Shown here: in pieces, positions 1 through 6,506 of the stretch
How positions within the stretch are numbered: position 1 is the first letter of the stretch
Layout of the letters: every line of letters starts with the position of its first letter
Assembly (NCBI GenBank): GCA_002441555.1
Contig: DJWK01000020.1
Coordinates: 1,394 to 23,663, forward strand
Direction of reading: 5' to 3'
DNA from: Thermodesulfobacteriaceae bacterium UBA6232
GTDB taxonomy: Bacteria; Desulfobacterota; Thermodesulfobacteria; Thermodesulfobacteriales; Thermodesulfobacteriaceae
DNA: 22,270 bases
Notes under the pieces: model-generated
Seen by the model: the letters and a program-made list of their open reading frames with translations, nothing else
Database searches by the model: none
What the model was told of the DNA's origin: nothing
Translations under genes and position numbers: made by a program

Positions 1-13
1 TTTTCTTCTCCAT
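1..13 (-). CDS. Start of a gene leaving the window on the left
   Basis: The minus strand shows a strong ribosome binding site (AGGAGG, complement of 21-26) seven bases before an ATG at 13-11, followed by codons for Glu-Lys-Lys. Only the first four residues lie in the window, so the product cannot be named. It would be the next gene of a minus-strand run after the short frame ending at 29. Confidence 0.4.
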
Positions 14-28
14 ACCTTGCCCTCCTGG

Positions 29-118
29 TTAGTTTTCCTTAAATTTCCCCCTTTTCTTTAAATCCATCCTTACCACCAATCCATCCACAAAATTTATAAT
101 ACTACCATTTAGCATCAT
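29..118 (-). CDS. Short frame, possible small gene or C-terminal fragment
   Basis: A 29-residue minus-strand frame starts at tandem ATG codons (118 and 115) with GGGAG five bases upstream and ends at TAA 29-31, just before the ribosome binding site of the next start. The frame stays open upstream to about 169, reading ELEIWKKTIQ then KLPKWEN, so the 29 residues may be the end of a longer, broken gene. Between 120 and 320 other minus-strand pieces look protein-like but are cut by stops and frame changes. I do not recognise a family. The Shine-Dalgarno motif and tight spacing to the next start are the only support. Confidence 0.25.
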   Translation of the reverse strand: MMLNGSIINFVDGLVVRMDLKKRGKFKEN

Positions 119-321
119 ATTCTCCCACTTAGGTAACTTCTGTATAGTCTTTTTCCAAATCTCTAATTCTTATTAATAGGAAGATATCTGGAGTTGTCTT
201 CTTTAAAATACTTAAAACTGAAGGGATACCCTTTAGGGAAATCGCCTATCTTTTTAAACTTAGCAACTTCTTAATCTTCAGGAATCTTATATTAAGCCTC
301 ACCTCTTGGTAAAACTCCATA

Positions 322-705
322 TTATTCTATTCCTATGAATTTAATTCTCTCAGCCTCACAGCAATCTTTAAAATCGCTATCCAGAGAAGCCAGAGAGAAA
401 CCGTAATACTTGCAGGTTGCCAAAATTAATGAATCGTTTGGGAGCAGGTTAAAATTAATTACATATTTTTCCGCAATCTTAACAATCTCTTTAGTTAAGT
501 CGAGCATGATGAAGGAGTTCAAAAGCTCGAAAACCTTGGTTAAATCCTTTTTCCCGTACTTCATGTAAATATAGGTGACCTCGCTGAAGACGATCGGGTT
601 TATCGCAAGTTCGAAATCCTTTATACTATGCAATAAATCTATTGCTCTTTCATTCCCCTTAAGACATTCAACTATCACAGAGCTATCCACGAATATCCTG
701 CTCAT
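322..705 (-). CDS. vapC: PIN-domain ribonuclease, VapC-type toxin
   Basis: This 127-residue protein has the length and layout of a VapC toxin: a single PIN domain, an Mg-dependent RNase fold that in this family cleaves tRNA or rRNA until bound by its antitoxin. Expected acidic residues are visible: Asp7 in the opening IFVDSS strand, Glu42 in FSEVT, Asp91 in LLPNDSLI, and Asp109/Asp111 in ASLDSDF. It starts inside the 3' end of the upstream small gene (23-base overlap), the usual antitoxin-toxin coupling. No truncation is visible. The family call is firm; the RNA target cannot be read from the sequence. Confidence 0.85.
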   Translation of the reverse strand: MSRIFVDSSVIVECLKGNERAIDLLHSIKDFELAINPIVFSEVTYIYMKYGKKDLTKVFELLNSFIMLDLTKEIVKIAEKYVINFNLLPNDSLILATCKYYGFSLASLDSDFKDCCEAERIKFIGIE

Positions 706-883
706 GAGCCTCGCCCTTCAAATCCCTCCAAGACTTGTCCGTTTCAATCGAGCCCTTTAACGCCTCTACAAGCTCAAATAAACGATTTTTCTTGTTGTAA
801 AATTCCGCGATTTCCTTAACTACTCTTTTAAATCTCTCTTCCATGCCATCAGGAACTTTAAACTTAATTTCAACTTCACCCAT
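683..883 (-). CDS. vapB: Putative VapB-type antitoxin
   Basis: A 66-residue charged protein is encoded directly upstream of and overlapping the PIN toxin. I chose ATG 883 (MGEVEIKFKVPDG) because AGAGGTG lies 7 bases before it; an in-frame start at 910 lacks such a site. The N-terminus (VEIKFKVP) would form a beta strand as in ribbon- or AbrB-like antitoxin dimerisation regions, followed by a helical stretch and a hydrophilic tail ending HEQDIRG that could wrap the toxin. I cannot name the DNA-binding fold. The antitoxin role rests on position, size and overlap. Transcription probably starts at the predicted promoter at 911-916. Confidence 0.65.
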   Translation of the reverse strand: MGEVEIKFKVPDGMEERFKRVVKEIAEFYNKKNRLFELVEALKGSIETDKSWRDLKGEAHEQDIRG

Positions 884-910
884 AAAATCACCTCTTTTGT
901 AGTTTATCAA

Positions 911-925
911 AGTATACCATATATG
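911..925 (-). promoter_or_regulatory. Predicted vapBC promoter with nested palindromes
   Basis: The minus strand reads TGGTATACT, an extended -10 box (TATACT, complement of 911-916), 28 bases before the antitoxin ATG. No good -35 is visible. Two adjacent palindromes, GTATAC (912-917) and CATATATG (918-925), overlap the -10. Autoregulated toxin-antitoxin operons often have a palindromic operator there, but operator function is inference. Confidence 0.4.
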
Positions 926-1016
926 CTCTTCGGATTGAAGCGGGGATTAATAGAAATTTTGTAAAAAATTTGATTCACCGAGCAGGATATTTAAAATTTA
1001 CGAGGAGGGTTAAAAA

Positions 1017-1668
1017 ATGAAAAAAAGAGGAACATAACTCCTTGTACCAAAGCAGGAACTTCTTAACTTTGTAAAATCCTTTGAATCCTTTCTTCAAAAA
1101 GGAAAATACCCAAGCTTCACCCTTTTACTTGATGCTATTCTTAATTTCATCATGCGAAAAGAAAGAGAACTTTTCCTTAAAAACAATCCCCAGGAGCACG
1201 CAAATGGCTTCTATGAAAGAACACTTTCAGCTAACTTCGGAACCCTTCAATTAAAAATACCTCGTGCCTGTTACTCAAATTCCTTTAGACCCTCTCTTTT
1301 ACCTGAACGATGGAAACGCTTTAATAAAGATTACAAAGAATTCATCCTTGCTTAGCTAATGGTTACTCTAAATCCAAAATTAAATCCTTCTGTAAAAAAC
1401 TTCAAATCCCCTTCTCAGAAGATGCCCTCCAAGCCTTTGAAGAGCTAATCTTAGAAAAGCTTGAATACTTTAAAATAAGCCCCATCCCTGATAGTATGTT
1501 TGCAGTATTTATCAATGCTTATCATACTGAGAATCAGAGAAGATAACGAAATGACAGACTTTAGCAATTTTGTTGCTGTAGGAATAGATTTAAAGGGTTA
1601 CAAATATATATTCTTGGTTATTGGACTTTAAAAGGTAAAGAAAACCTTGGATTCTGGAAAAAATTCAC
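1017..1668 (+). pseudogene. Decayed IS256-family (Mutator-type) transposase, N-terminal half
   Basis: Three frames together read as the first half of an IS256-type DDE transposase. Recognisable blocks are LKNNPQEHANGFYERTL, LKIPRACY, FRPSLLPERWKR, then after a frame change ANGYSKSKIK, IPFSEDAL and IPDSMFAVFINAYHTE, then VAVGIDLKGYK and finally ILGYWTLKGKEN with GFWKKF. GGAGGG precedes ATG 1017. Lesions are an in-frame TAA at 1035-1037, a frame change near 1352, and others near 1540 and 1610. The usual FIDAYHTE block, thought to hold the first catalytic Asp, reads FINAYHTE (Asn codon 1514-1516). The catalytic second half is absent and no terminal inverted repeats were found. The element is dead; the family call is from motif memory. 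Confidence 0.75.
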
Positions 1669-2184
1669 TATTCTTTTACCTCAAGGCCTTTTCACTTTAT
1701 ACCTTCATTTCCTTATCAGATTCTTTACAGAAGATTCCATCTGCAAAAAAAGAAAATTTCACAAAGGCGCTTTAAAATTTTTTGAAAAATTTTTTCTAAA
1801 CACAAAATTTTCGAAATCCAGTTTAGCGTGAAAAATTCTAGAAAGCCTTGCTATTTCTTCTTTTCAAGACTTTGCTTAAAAAACTGAACAGAAAAAGGTG
1901 CAAAAATTTGTCAAAACAGAGGGTGAATTAAGAAATTCCGAACATTTGTGGAAATTCTGAAATTTTTTAAGAAAATCACAAATGTTTTCCTGAAATTTCT
2001 GGAGGTCACTCCATAAAAATCAGTTTTAAAACCGGAGTGAATCGCTAAGCGGTGCAGGGAATCCCGTTAAAAAAGCTGAAGTCAATGCTCACTTTGCTCC
2101 AATTCTGAAAAACACCCTTCTTTCAAACTCCTTTTCCCTTCTCTCTTTCACCAAAGAACTTATTGGCACAAAAAATCCCACAAC
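1669..2184 (+). other. A+T-rich stretch without a gene
   Basis: I find no supported gene here. The left part is A+T-rich with runs such as AAAATTTTTT. An imperfect inverted repeat lies at 1931-2000. Around 2030-2110 the composition changes and a short plus-strand frame (ESLSGAGNPVKKAEVN) resembles the tail of a lost gene, but I cannot assign it. The boundary with the minus-strand relic to the right is unclear. Confidence 0.5.
1931..2000. repeat. Imperfect inverted repeat / large stem-loop
   Basis: AACATTTGTG (1941-1950) is perfectly complementary to CACAAATGTT (1977-1986), with a 26-base A+T-rich loop. Flanking arms AGAAATT (1931-1937) and AATTTCT (1994-2000) also pair, leaving small unpaired segments of 3 and 7 bases. 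It has no T-tract on either side, so it is not a typical terminator. It may be a relic end of a mobile element or an operator. Confidence 0.5.
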
Positions 2185-2732
2185 TCATGTGAGGTGATCC
2201 GTGATAGGCTCCCCGCACACCTGACAAATTTAGTGCTTTTCAAGGACATGATGGTTCCTCCTGCAGACAGAGAAAACAGGGTTTACGGCAAAGTGATCAC
2301 TCCCTTTTTCCACACAAAGTTCAATGAAAAACATCAGCCCATACCTTGAGGTAGGTTGGAAGAGGAAGAGGGGTTTTATTTGCATAATCAGTCCAGTGAG
2401 GAATCTCCTCTTCAAACTTTTTGAGAGCCTTTCGCAGAAAAGAGGCAAGAGCTTGTGCTCTTTCACCGAAAACCCATGCATTTTCCACATAATAGGCTGC
2501 AATGGCAAGTGCCTCCTGAAATCGAGGATGATCTTTTTGTCCGGAAAGCACAAGCAAAAAGGGGAAAAACTTTTCCTTTTGATATCCTTCAAAATCTCTG
2601 ACAAGCTTTTTAAGACGGACGAGCAGTTTTTGACGGGTAAGCATAGACTTTTTCTTCCCCAAGTTCTTTCAACTTTTCTTTGTATTCGGATTTTTCAAGA
2701 AGAGAGATAAAAACATCCCAGTTGTTTTTCAT
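2185..2732 (-). pseudogene. Frameshifted gene of unknown family with a C-terminal CxxC
   Basis: Three minus-strand frames join into one plausible protein of about 180 residues. ATG 2732 starts MKNNWDVFISLLEKSEYKEK. Near 2640-2665 the reading moves to a second frame (KSMLTRQKLLVRLKK, then a helical stretch with EALAIAAYYVENAWVFGER and ending YLKVWADVFH, stop at 2321). Near 2320 it moves to a third (CVEKGSDHFAVNP, CRRNHHVLEKH, in-frame TAA at 2230, then ICQVCGEPITDHLT, TGA 2185-2187). The end has Cys/His spacing that could bind zinc. I do not recognise the family. It lies 34 bases downstream of the nucleotidyltransferase-like gene on the same strand, so the two were probably one operon. The lesions could be real decay or assembly errors. 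Confidence 0.5.
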
Positions 2733-2766
2733 TTCCCACCCAATATTGAAGCCCTTCAAAATACAG

Positions 2767-3231
2767 CTATTTAAGTTTTTTCAGGTCAATTTGCTGAAAA
2801 AGATCAGACTCAATCAATCTTTGAAGTTCTTCTGTTCCCCGGCAGGCAGCTATTTTGCTCAACGCGAGATCATAGGAACCCAAACCCCACAGATGGATTT
2901 TCCCGATTTTTTCCAAAGGCTCAAGGCGATCTTCATAGTCAGGGTGAAGATACAAAAATGTCTCAGGAATGACCAGAAACCCGTATCGTGATAAAAAGTG
3001 GGCAATGCCTGATGGGATCTTTGTTTCAACCTGCGGCATTCCATCAAGGTCTCCTGCTCTCTGACAAACACTGCGTTTCAGAATAAGCAAGGCTCCTTTG
3101 ACAAGAATGAGATGCAGCTCACTTTTCCAACCGATTTTGGTGAGGAGTTGAGAAAGCACATTGCAGGCTTGGGTCAGGTTTTGTTTGATTTTTTGAGTAT
3201 CCGAGTGTTGGAAATAGTTTTTCCAAGTCAT
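2767..3231 (-). CDS. Nucleotidyltransferase-like protein (possibly DUF6036-type), uncertain
   Basis: This 154-residue minus-strand protein has an N-terminal helix, a strand-turn with LVKGALLIL and, soon after, AGDLDG. These recall the G...DxD core of minimal nucleotidyltransferases. The C-terminal stretch WGLGSYDLALSKIAACRG resembles the L-DPYDLALSKL-RG block I associate with DUF6036-type proteins, some of which are toxin-antitoxin or Abi partners. The core Gly/Ser motif is not canonical. ATG 3231 lacks a clear Shine-Dalgarno; no later Met gives a better start. The gene runs divergent from the NrdG-like relic (29-base gap) and leads into the frameshifted gene to its left. The reading frame looks intact, but activity is doubtful. 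Confidence 0.4.
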   Translation of the reverse strand: MTWKNYFQHSDTQKIKQNLTQACNVLSQLLTKIGWKSELHLILVKGALLILKRSVCQRAGDLDGMPQVETKIPSGIAHFLSRYGFLVIPETFLYLHPDYEDRLEPLEKIGKIHLWGLGSYDLALSKIAACRGTEELQRLIESDLFQQIDLKKLK

Positions 3232-3260
3232 ACAGTCGTTATTGCCTTTGATGGATACCT

Positions 3261-3611
3261 ATGAAAATAATACCCGTTGTTCACTTTTCTTTCAATGATC
3301 ATCCTTTCAGGAAGCCCTCTTTTGTTGTTTATTTCTGCGGTTGCCCTCACAGGTGCAGGGGCTGTCACTCTCCCCAGCTTCAGGATCCTGACTTTGAACT
3401 CTGCACCGAATTTTCTGCAGAGGAGTTTGCCGATCTCATTCTCGGTTACCACGGCAGAATGCAGGGAAGAGTGAAAAGTCTTGTTCTCCTTGGTGGAGAT
3501 CCTGTGATCTACTCCGAAGAGCTTGAAAGAGCTCTCAGGCTTGTAAAAGAATCTATTCCATCTTTTGAGGTTGTTCTTTACACGGGCTTTCTCTTTGAGG
3601 AAATTCCGTAA
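3261..3611 (+). pseudogene. Truncated NrdG-like radical SAM activating protein
   Basis: The 116 residues match the N-terminal part of the class III ribonucleotide reductase activase family. These enzymes load a glycyl radical using a 4Fe-4S cluster and S-adenosylmethionine. The cluster motif is seen as CPHRCRGC (CxxxCxxC) followed by HSPQL, and LLGGDPV is the usual SAM-contacting strand-turn. The family is normally about 150-200 residues; here TAA at 3609-3611 cuts it after VLYTGFLFEEIP. A third-frame piece (REQTEKEYLRLIESIEKFE, ending 3679) follows but is not clearly its C-terminus. There is no nrdD in the window. The gene is visibly richer in G+C than the core genes, which suggests import. 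The activation partner cannot be told. Confidence 0.65.
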
Positions 3612-4207
3612 GAGAGCAGACTGAAAAGGAGTATTTGAGGCTTATTGAAAGCATTGAAAAATTTGAGATTGCAGCGTAGAGCAGGTTCAGCCTTTTTGTT
3701 CCGATGAAGGTTCTGTGGAAAGGTGTAATCACCAGGGGAAGGTTTTTATGCAGGATTTCTTCAACGGGAGCTGAGTTCTTTTTGAGTGCAAGGTGGAGAA
3801 AGAAAGCACGGTTTCGTGAAAATAAAGTGTTATTACATTCAATATCCTAAAGCTTTTCATCCCTTCTATAAGCTTTTCTGCTTTTCTATCCGAGAGCTTG
3901 TATTAGTGCTTGGAAGCTCATTTTAATTATTTCACCTCAAGCATTTACCTAACAAAAAATCCAATAATTTTTGCGAGATGGTCCGCAACTTTCTCTTTGC
4001 AAATTTTACATAATCTCAACATTCTTTGAGTTTTTACACCTTAATAATTGTCTTTTCAATTTGCCAAAAATTGCTTTTAAGGAGGGGATAAGTTATTTAA
4101 AATTTCGGCAGAAGATACGATAGAAATCTGTCTGAATGGGAGGTCTGTCAAGGAGTCAAAAGGAGGCAAAGTGAAGTATTGAAAGAAAAGAACATATCCC
4201 GCTACTT
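3612..4207. other. Gene-poor stretch between NrdG-like relic and rep
   Basis: No intact gene is supported. Short open pieces occur on both strands: plus-strand REQTEKEYLRLIESIEKFE ending at 3679, a minus-strand frame about 3590-3840 with APVEEILHKNLPLVITPFHR but no start, and plus-strand 4087-4182 (LFKISAEDTIEIC) after AAGGAGGGG but without a normal start codon. From about 3840 the sequence is A+T-rich. These look like remains of decayed genes. Confidence 0.4.
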
Positions 4208-5692
4208 TCAAAAGGGAATATGGATTTTTTTAAACATATTAAGCTCTGCCTCAATCTCACGCAAGCGCTCCTCCATCCAGGCAAATGGATCATCAAAATC
4301 AGGATCACGCCCTTTTGCCATTATAGGCTCCTCAATCCTTTCCTCAACCAACCCCTCTGATTTTTCACCATCTATGTTCTTAAATATAACCTCGTGTCTC
4401 CTTAATCTCCTTATTTTTTCCTCAAGAAAAGTCTGAAATTCAGAATTATTGCAAACAATTTTTATTCTGCTTTCCCTCCTCAACCAGGCCTCTCCTTCAA
4501 CTTCAAACAGTTGACCTTTCCAGTAAGTGAGAACGCAATCACAAAGCTTTTTCTCCTCATCCCGATTCTCCCCGTCTCTCAGCCACTCACGCAAAATTTT
4601 TCTCACATCCCAGCTTGTTATTTCACCCTTCAACTCCACCCTGACAGGAAGAGAAAAATAATGACCGTTCTTTTTTCCAATTCCTTTTCTCTTTGTTGAA
4701 GAAAGAAAGGAAGATGTCTTCTGATGGGAAATTCCCCAATACCTGAAACGGTTCCTATCCATCAAAGCCGCCTCAAGAAGTTGTAACTCCTCCATCTCTA
4801 CCTTTCCCTCCTCAATCTTAAACAACGGTGCAGTCATATACTTTGAAACATACTTGACCGCCTTTTTCTTATTTCTGATACCCCTGATGTCAACCACATA
4901 ACTTCCACTGATGTCCCGCCAGATCAAACTCAAAAGAATCTGAGGAATATAATGAGTCACAACTCCATGCCAGTGAGGGTGCCACCCAGTTGAACTGTGT
5001 GTAATTTGAAACGCAAAAACCCCAGCCAGATATTCACGGATACGAACTCGGCCAGTTACCTTAAGCTTCTTCATAAACTCACCATACCGTTCTAAATGCT
5101 TCTTTATAATTTTTCTCACCACCCATTTTTCGACTCCATTAGCTTTTAAACGCCTACCATAATGAGCCAAGGCCACTATAAAACGCGGAAACATTCGCTT
5201 AAGCTTTTTGTAAGATAAAACATAATCTCTGAAAGCAGACAAACAGTCATACGCAAAGCCCACCGCCTCTACTACATCAGGCATGTTCAGAAGAGTCAGC
5301 GTCAAAAAAGCCGCCCTGTCACTTTTTTTCAAAAGCGCCTTTATAAGTTCTTCAATTATACCTTTTTGCCGCAATGCCCTCCTCTTGGAGCATGGTTCAC
5401 ATAACAGGCTCTTACAAGTTTTTGGGAAAAACCAAATATCCAGATTTTCTGAAAGCATGAGAAAACCATGCCTGCCACACTCCTTAATGCGCTCCTGACG
5501 AGCTTTAGCTCTCATCAATGATTCAATGGACACCTGATAAGTTCGCTTACTTTTGTGCACTATATTGGCATATATATCAAGTGAATTTGTTAGGGCAGAA
5601 TTTTGGGTAAGGCTTGTTAGTGTTTTTGTAATCCGTTCAGGCTGGCATAGGATGTTATGGTGTGCGGTTTTTAACTTCTTTTCTATCTTCAT
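4208..5692 (-). CDS. Rolling-circle replication initiator (Rep), two-tyrosine HUH family
   Basis: This 494-residue protein should nick one DNA strand at an origin and stay covalently attached while the replisome copies the circle. Visible features: a zinc-finger-like cluster (Cys72, Cys93, Cys98, Cys101 in TCKSLLCEPCSKRRA); motif 1 FLTLT at 129-133; the metal-binding HUH motif GWHPHWHG with His238/240/242; and the nucleophile motif KAVKYVSKYM with Tyr281 and Tyr285. Tyr-x3-Tyr with the intervening Lys matches the phiX174 gpA/P2 A type (gpA has YVAKY). I chose ATG 5692 because GGGGGAG lies just upstream; an in-frame TTG at 5743 is weaker. The C-terminal 200 residues are charged and not recognised. 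With AlpA-like and integrase genes beside it, it fits an integrative plasmid or satellite. Confidence 0.85.
   Translation of the reverse strand: MKIEKKLKTAHHNILCQPERITKTLTSLTQNSALTNSLDIYANIVHKSKRTYQVSIESLMRAKARQERIKECGRHGFLMLSENLDIWFFPKTCKSLLCEPCSKRRALRQKGIIEELIKALLKKSDRAAFLTLTLLNMPDVVEAVGFAYDCLSAFRDYVLSYKKLKRMFPRFIVALAHYGRRLKANGVEKWVVRKIIKKHLERYGEFMKKLKVTGRVRIREYLAGVFAFQITHSSTGWHPHWHGVVTHYIPQILLSLIWRDISGSYVVDIRGIRNKKKAVKYVSKYMTAPLFKIEEGKVEMEELQLLEAALMDRNRFRYWGISHQKTSSFLSSTKRKGIGKKNGHYFSLPVRVELKGEITSWDVRKILREWLRDGENRDEEKKLCDCVLTYWKGQLFEVEGEAWLRRESRIKIVCNNSEFQTFLEEKIRRLRRHEVIFKNIDGEKSEGLVEERIEEPIMAKGRDPDFDDPFAWMEERLREIEAELNMFKKIHIPF
5555..5584 (-). other. Candidate rolling-circle origin (nick site) inside rep
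   Basis: On the rep-coding strand, CTTGATA (complement of 5575-5581) is the conserved nick heptamer of phiX174-type and pC194-type origins, cut between G and A. Aligning the 30 bases 5584 to 5555 with the phiX174 origin recalled from memory gives 21 identities by eye, including ACTTGATAT at the nick and TATAG near the far end. It encodes residues 37-46 of Rep, just as the phiX174 origin lies within gene A. Function is inference. Confidence 0.45.
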
Positions 5693-6189
5693 CTTTCTCC
5701 CCCGTATCTGCTTTTTGGATTTGTTTAAAAATAACGGGGGCAAAAAAAGAGAATACGGTCATACTTTCTTCATGCATGACAAAGTAGATGTAATTCCAGA
5801 AGAGATTAAGGACGATCAGATGAACAGTTTTCTTTGAACTCCCTTAAGTTCTCGGATCTGTATTAAGGAACAGGTTTTTTGTCTACCAATACATTTTCTT
5901 TTCAAAGGAAAAGTGAAGTTTGGTTACAAAGAGACTTTGGAAAATTGATATTATAAGGGGTGGTCAAGAGTGAGCTTACAAACATAGGCGGGAAATGTTG
6001 ATTAAGAAGCTGAAAAAGTAAAATTGAAACTTGCAAAGTTTATGTTCTGATTTTTATCGTTCAATGCACTTTCTTGGAAGTCAAGTGAACTGCTTAATTT
6101 TTATCTGGGCTTTTGGGTTTTGTAATACAAATCAGGAAAAATAGATAATCGTTATTAATACTAAAAAAACACAAAAAGGGGGGATTAAA
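5693..6189. other. Intergenic region between rep and alpA-like gene
   Basis: The two genes diverge here, so promoters for both should lie in this stretch, but no convincing -35/-10 pair is seen. A 21-residue plus-strand frame (5772-5837, MHDKVDVIPEEIKDDQMN) looks like the tail of a lost gene. Weak inverted repeats occur at 5897-5912 (CTTTTC/GAAAAG) and 6059-6091 (CACTT/AAGTG). The alpA-like ribosome binding site GGGGGG is at 6178-6183. Confidence 0.4.
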
Positions 6190-6417
6190 ATGGCCAATAA
6201 GGTTTACAGGTTAAAGGAGTTAAAAGAGATTCTCGGAGTAGGGAAAAGCACGATTTATTGCTGGATAAAGGAAGGAAAATTTCCAAAGCCCATTTATCTT
6301 GGTCCGAGATGTGTAGGCTGGCTGAGTTCTGATATTGAAAAGTGGCTTGAAGAAAAAAAGCTTGAAACCGTTGAATATAAAAACCTTCGGTACAGAAAAA
6401 GGACTTTTTCAATTTAA
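6190..6417 (+). CDS. AlpA/excisionase-type small DNA-binding protein
   Basis: This 75-residue protein has the MerR-like winged helix-turn-helix of the AlpA/Xis family: YRLKELKEILGVGKSTIYCWIKEG (residues 6-29), then the wing FPKPIYLGPRCVGWLSSDIEKWLEEKK. Such proteins bind DNA to control the integrase gene or act as recombination directionality factors for integrated plasmids and satellites. GGGGGG lies 6 bases before ATG 6190. It converges with the integrase gene (89-base gap) and diverges from rep, so it is well placed to control the element. Whether it acts as excisionase or repressor cannot be told. The basic tail YRKRTFSI may touch DNA. Confidence 0.75.
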   Translation: MANKVYRLKELKEILGVGKSTIYCWIKEGKFPKPIYLGPRCVGWLSSDIEKWLEEKKLETVEYKNLRYRKRTFSI

Positions 6418-6506
6418 TAGTCAAGTGCAATTCTCTGTGTGTTATAGATGGGTTTTTTAAAAAAGTGTAAAGGGAGTCTGGATTATTTTTTTCGGGTTTT
6501 ATTAAA

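Noticed and set aside
2030..2110. Possible TnpB/IS605 tail or guide-RNA-like end (GGTGCAGGGAATCCCG region)
   Set aside because: No TnpB motif, no recognisable zinc finger and no clear stem-loop; the resemblance is only impressionistic.
3228..3452. Minus-strand open frame opposite the NrdG-like gene
   Set aside because: The plus strand carries the recognised CxxxCxxC radical SAM motif; the opposite frame has no ribosome site or family signal.
5553..5837. Plus-strand open frame across the rep start
   Set aside because: Mostly antisense of rep; only the last 21 codons look protein-like and these may be a relic.
5945..5954. TTGATATTAT on the plus strand as a second possible nick site in the rep-alpA interval
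   Set aside because: It lacks the C before TTG that the conserved heptamer needs and the rest of the phiX-like block; the site at 5575-5581 matches better. Kept only as a weak alternative.
6453..6464. TTTTTTAAAAAA between alpA-like and int as a bidirectional terminator
   Set aside because: It is a palindrome without a loop or G+C stem, and such A/T runs are frequent here.
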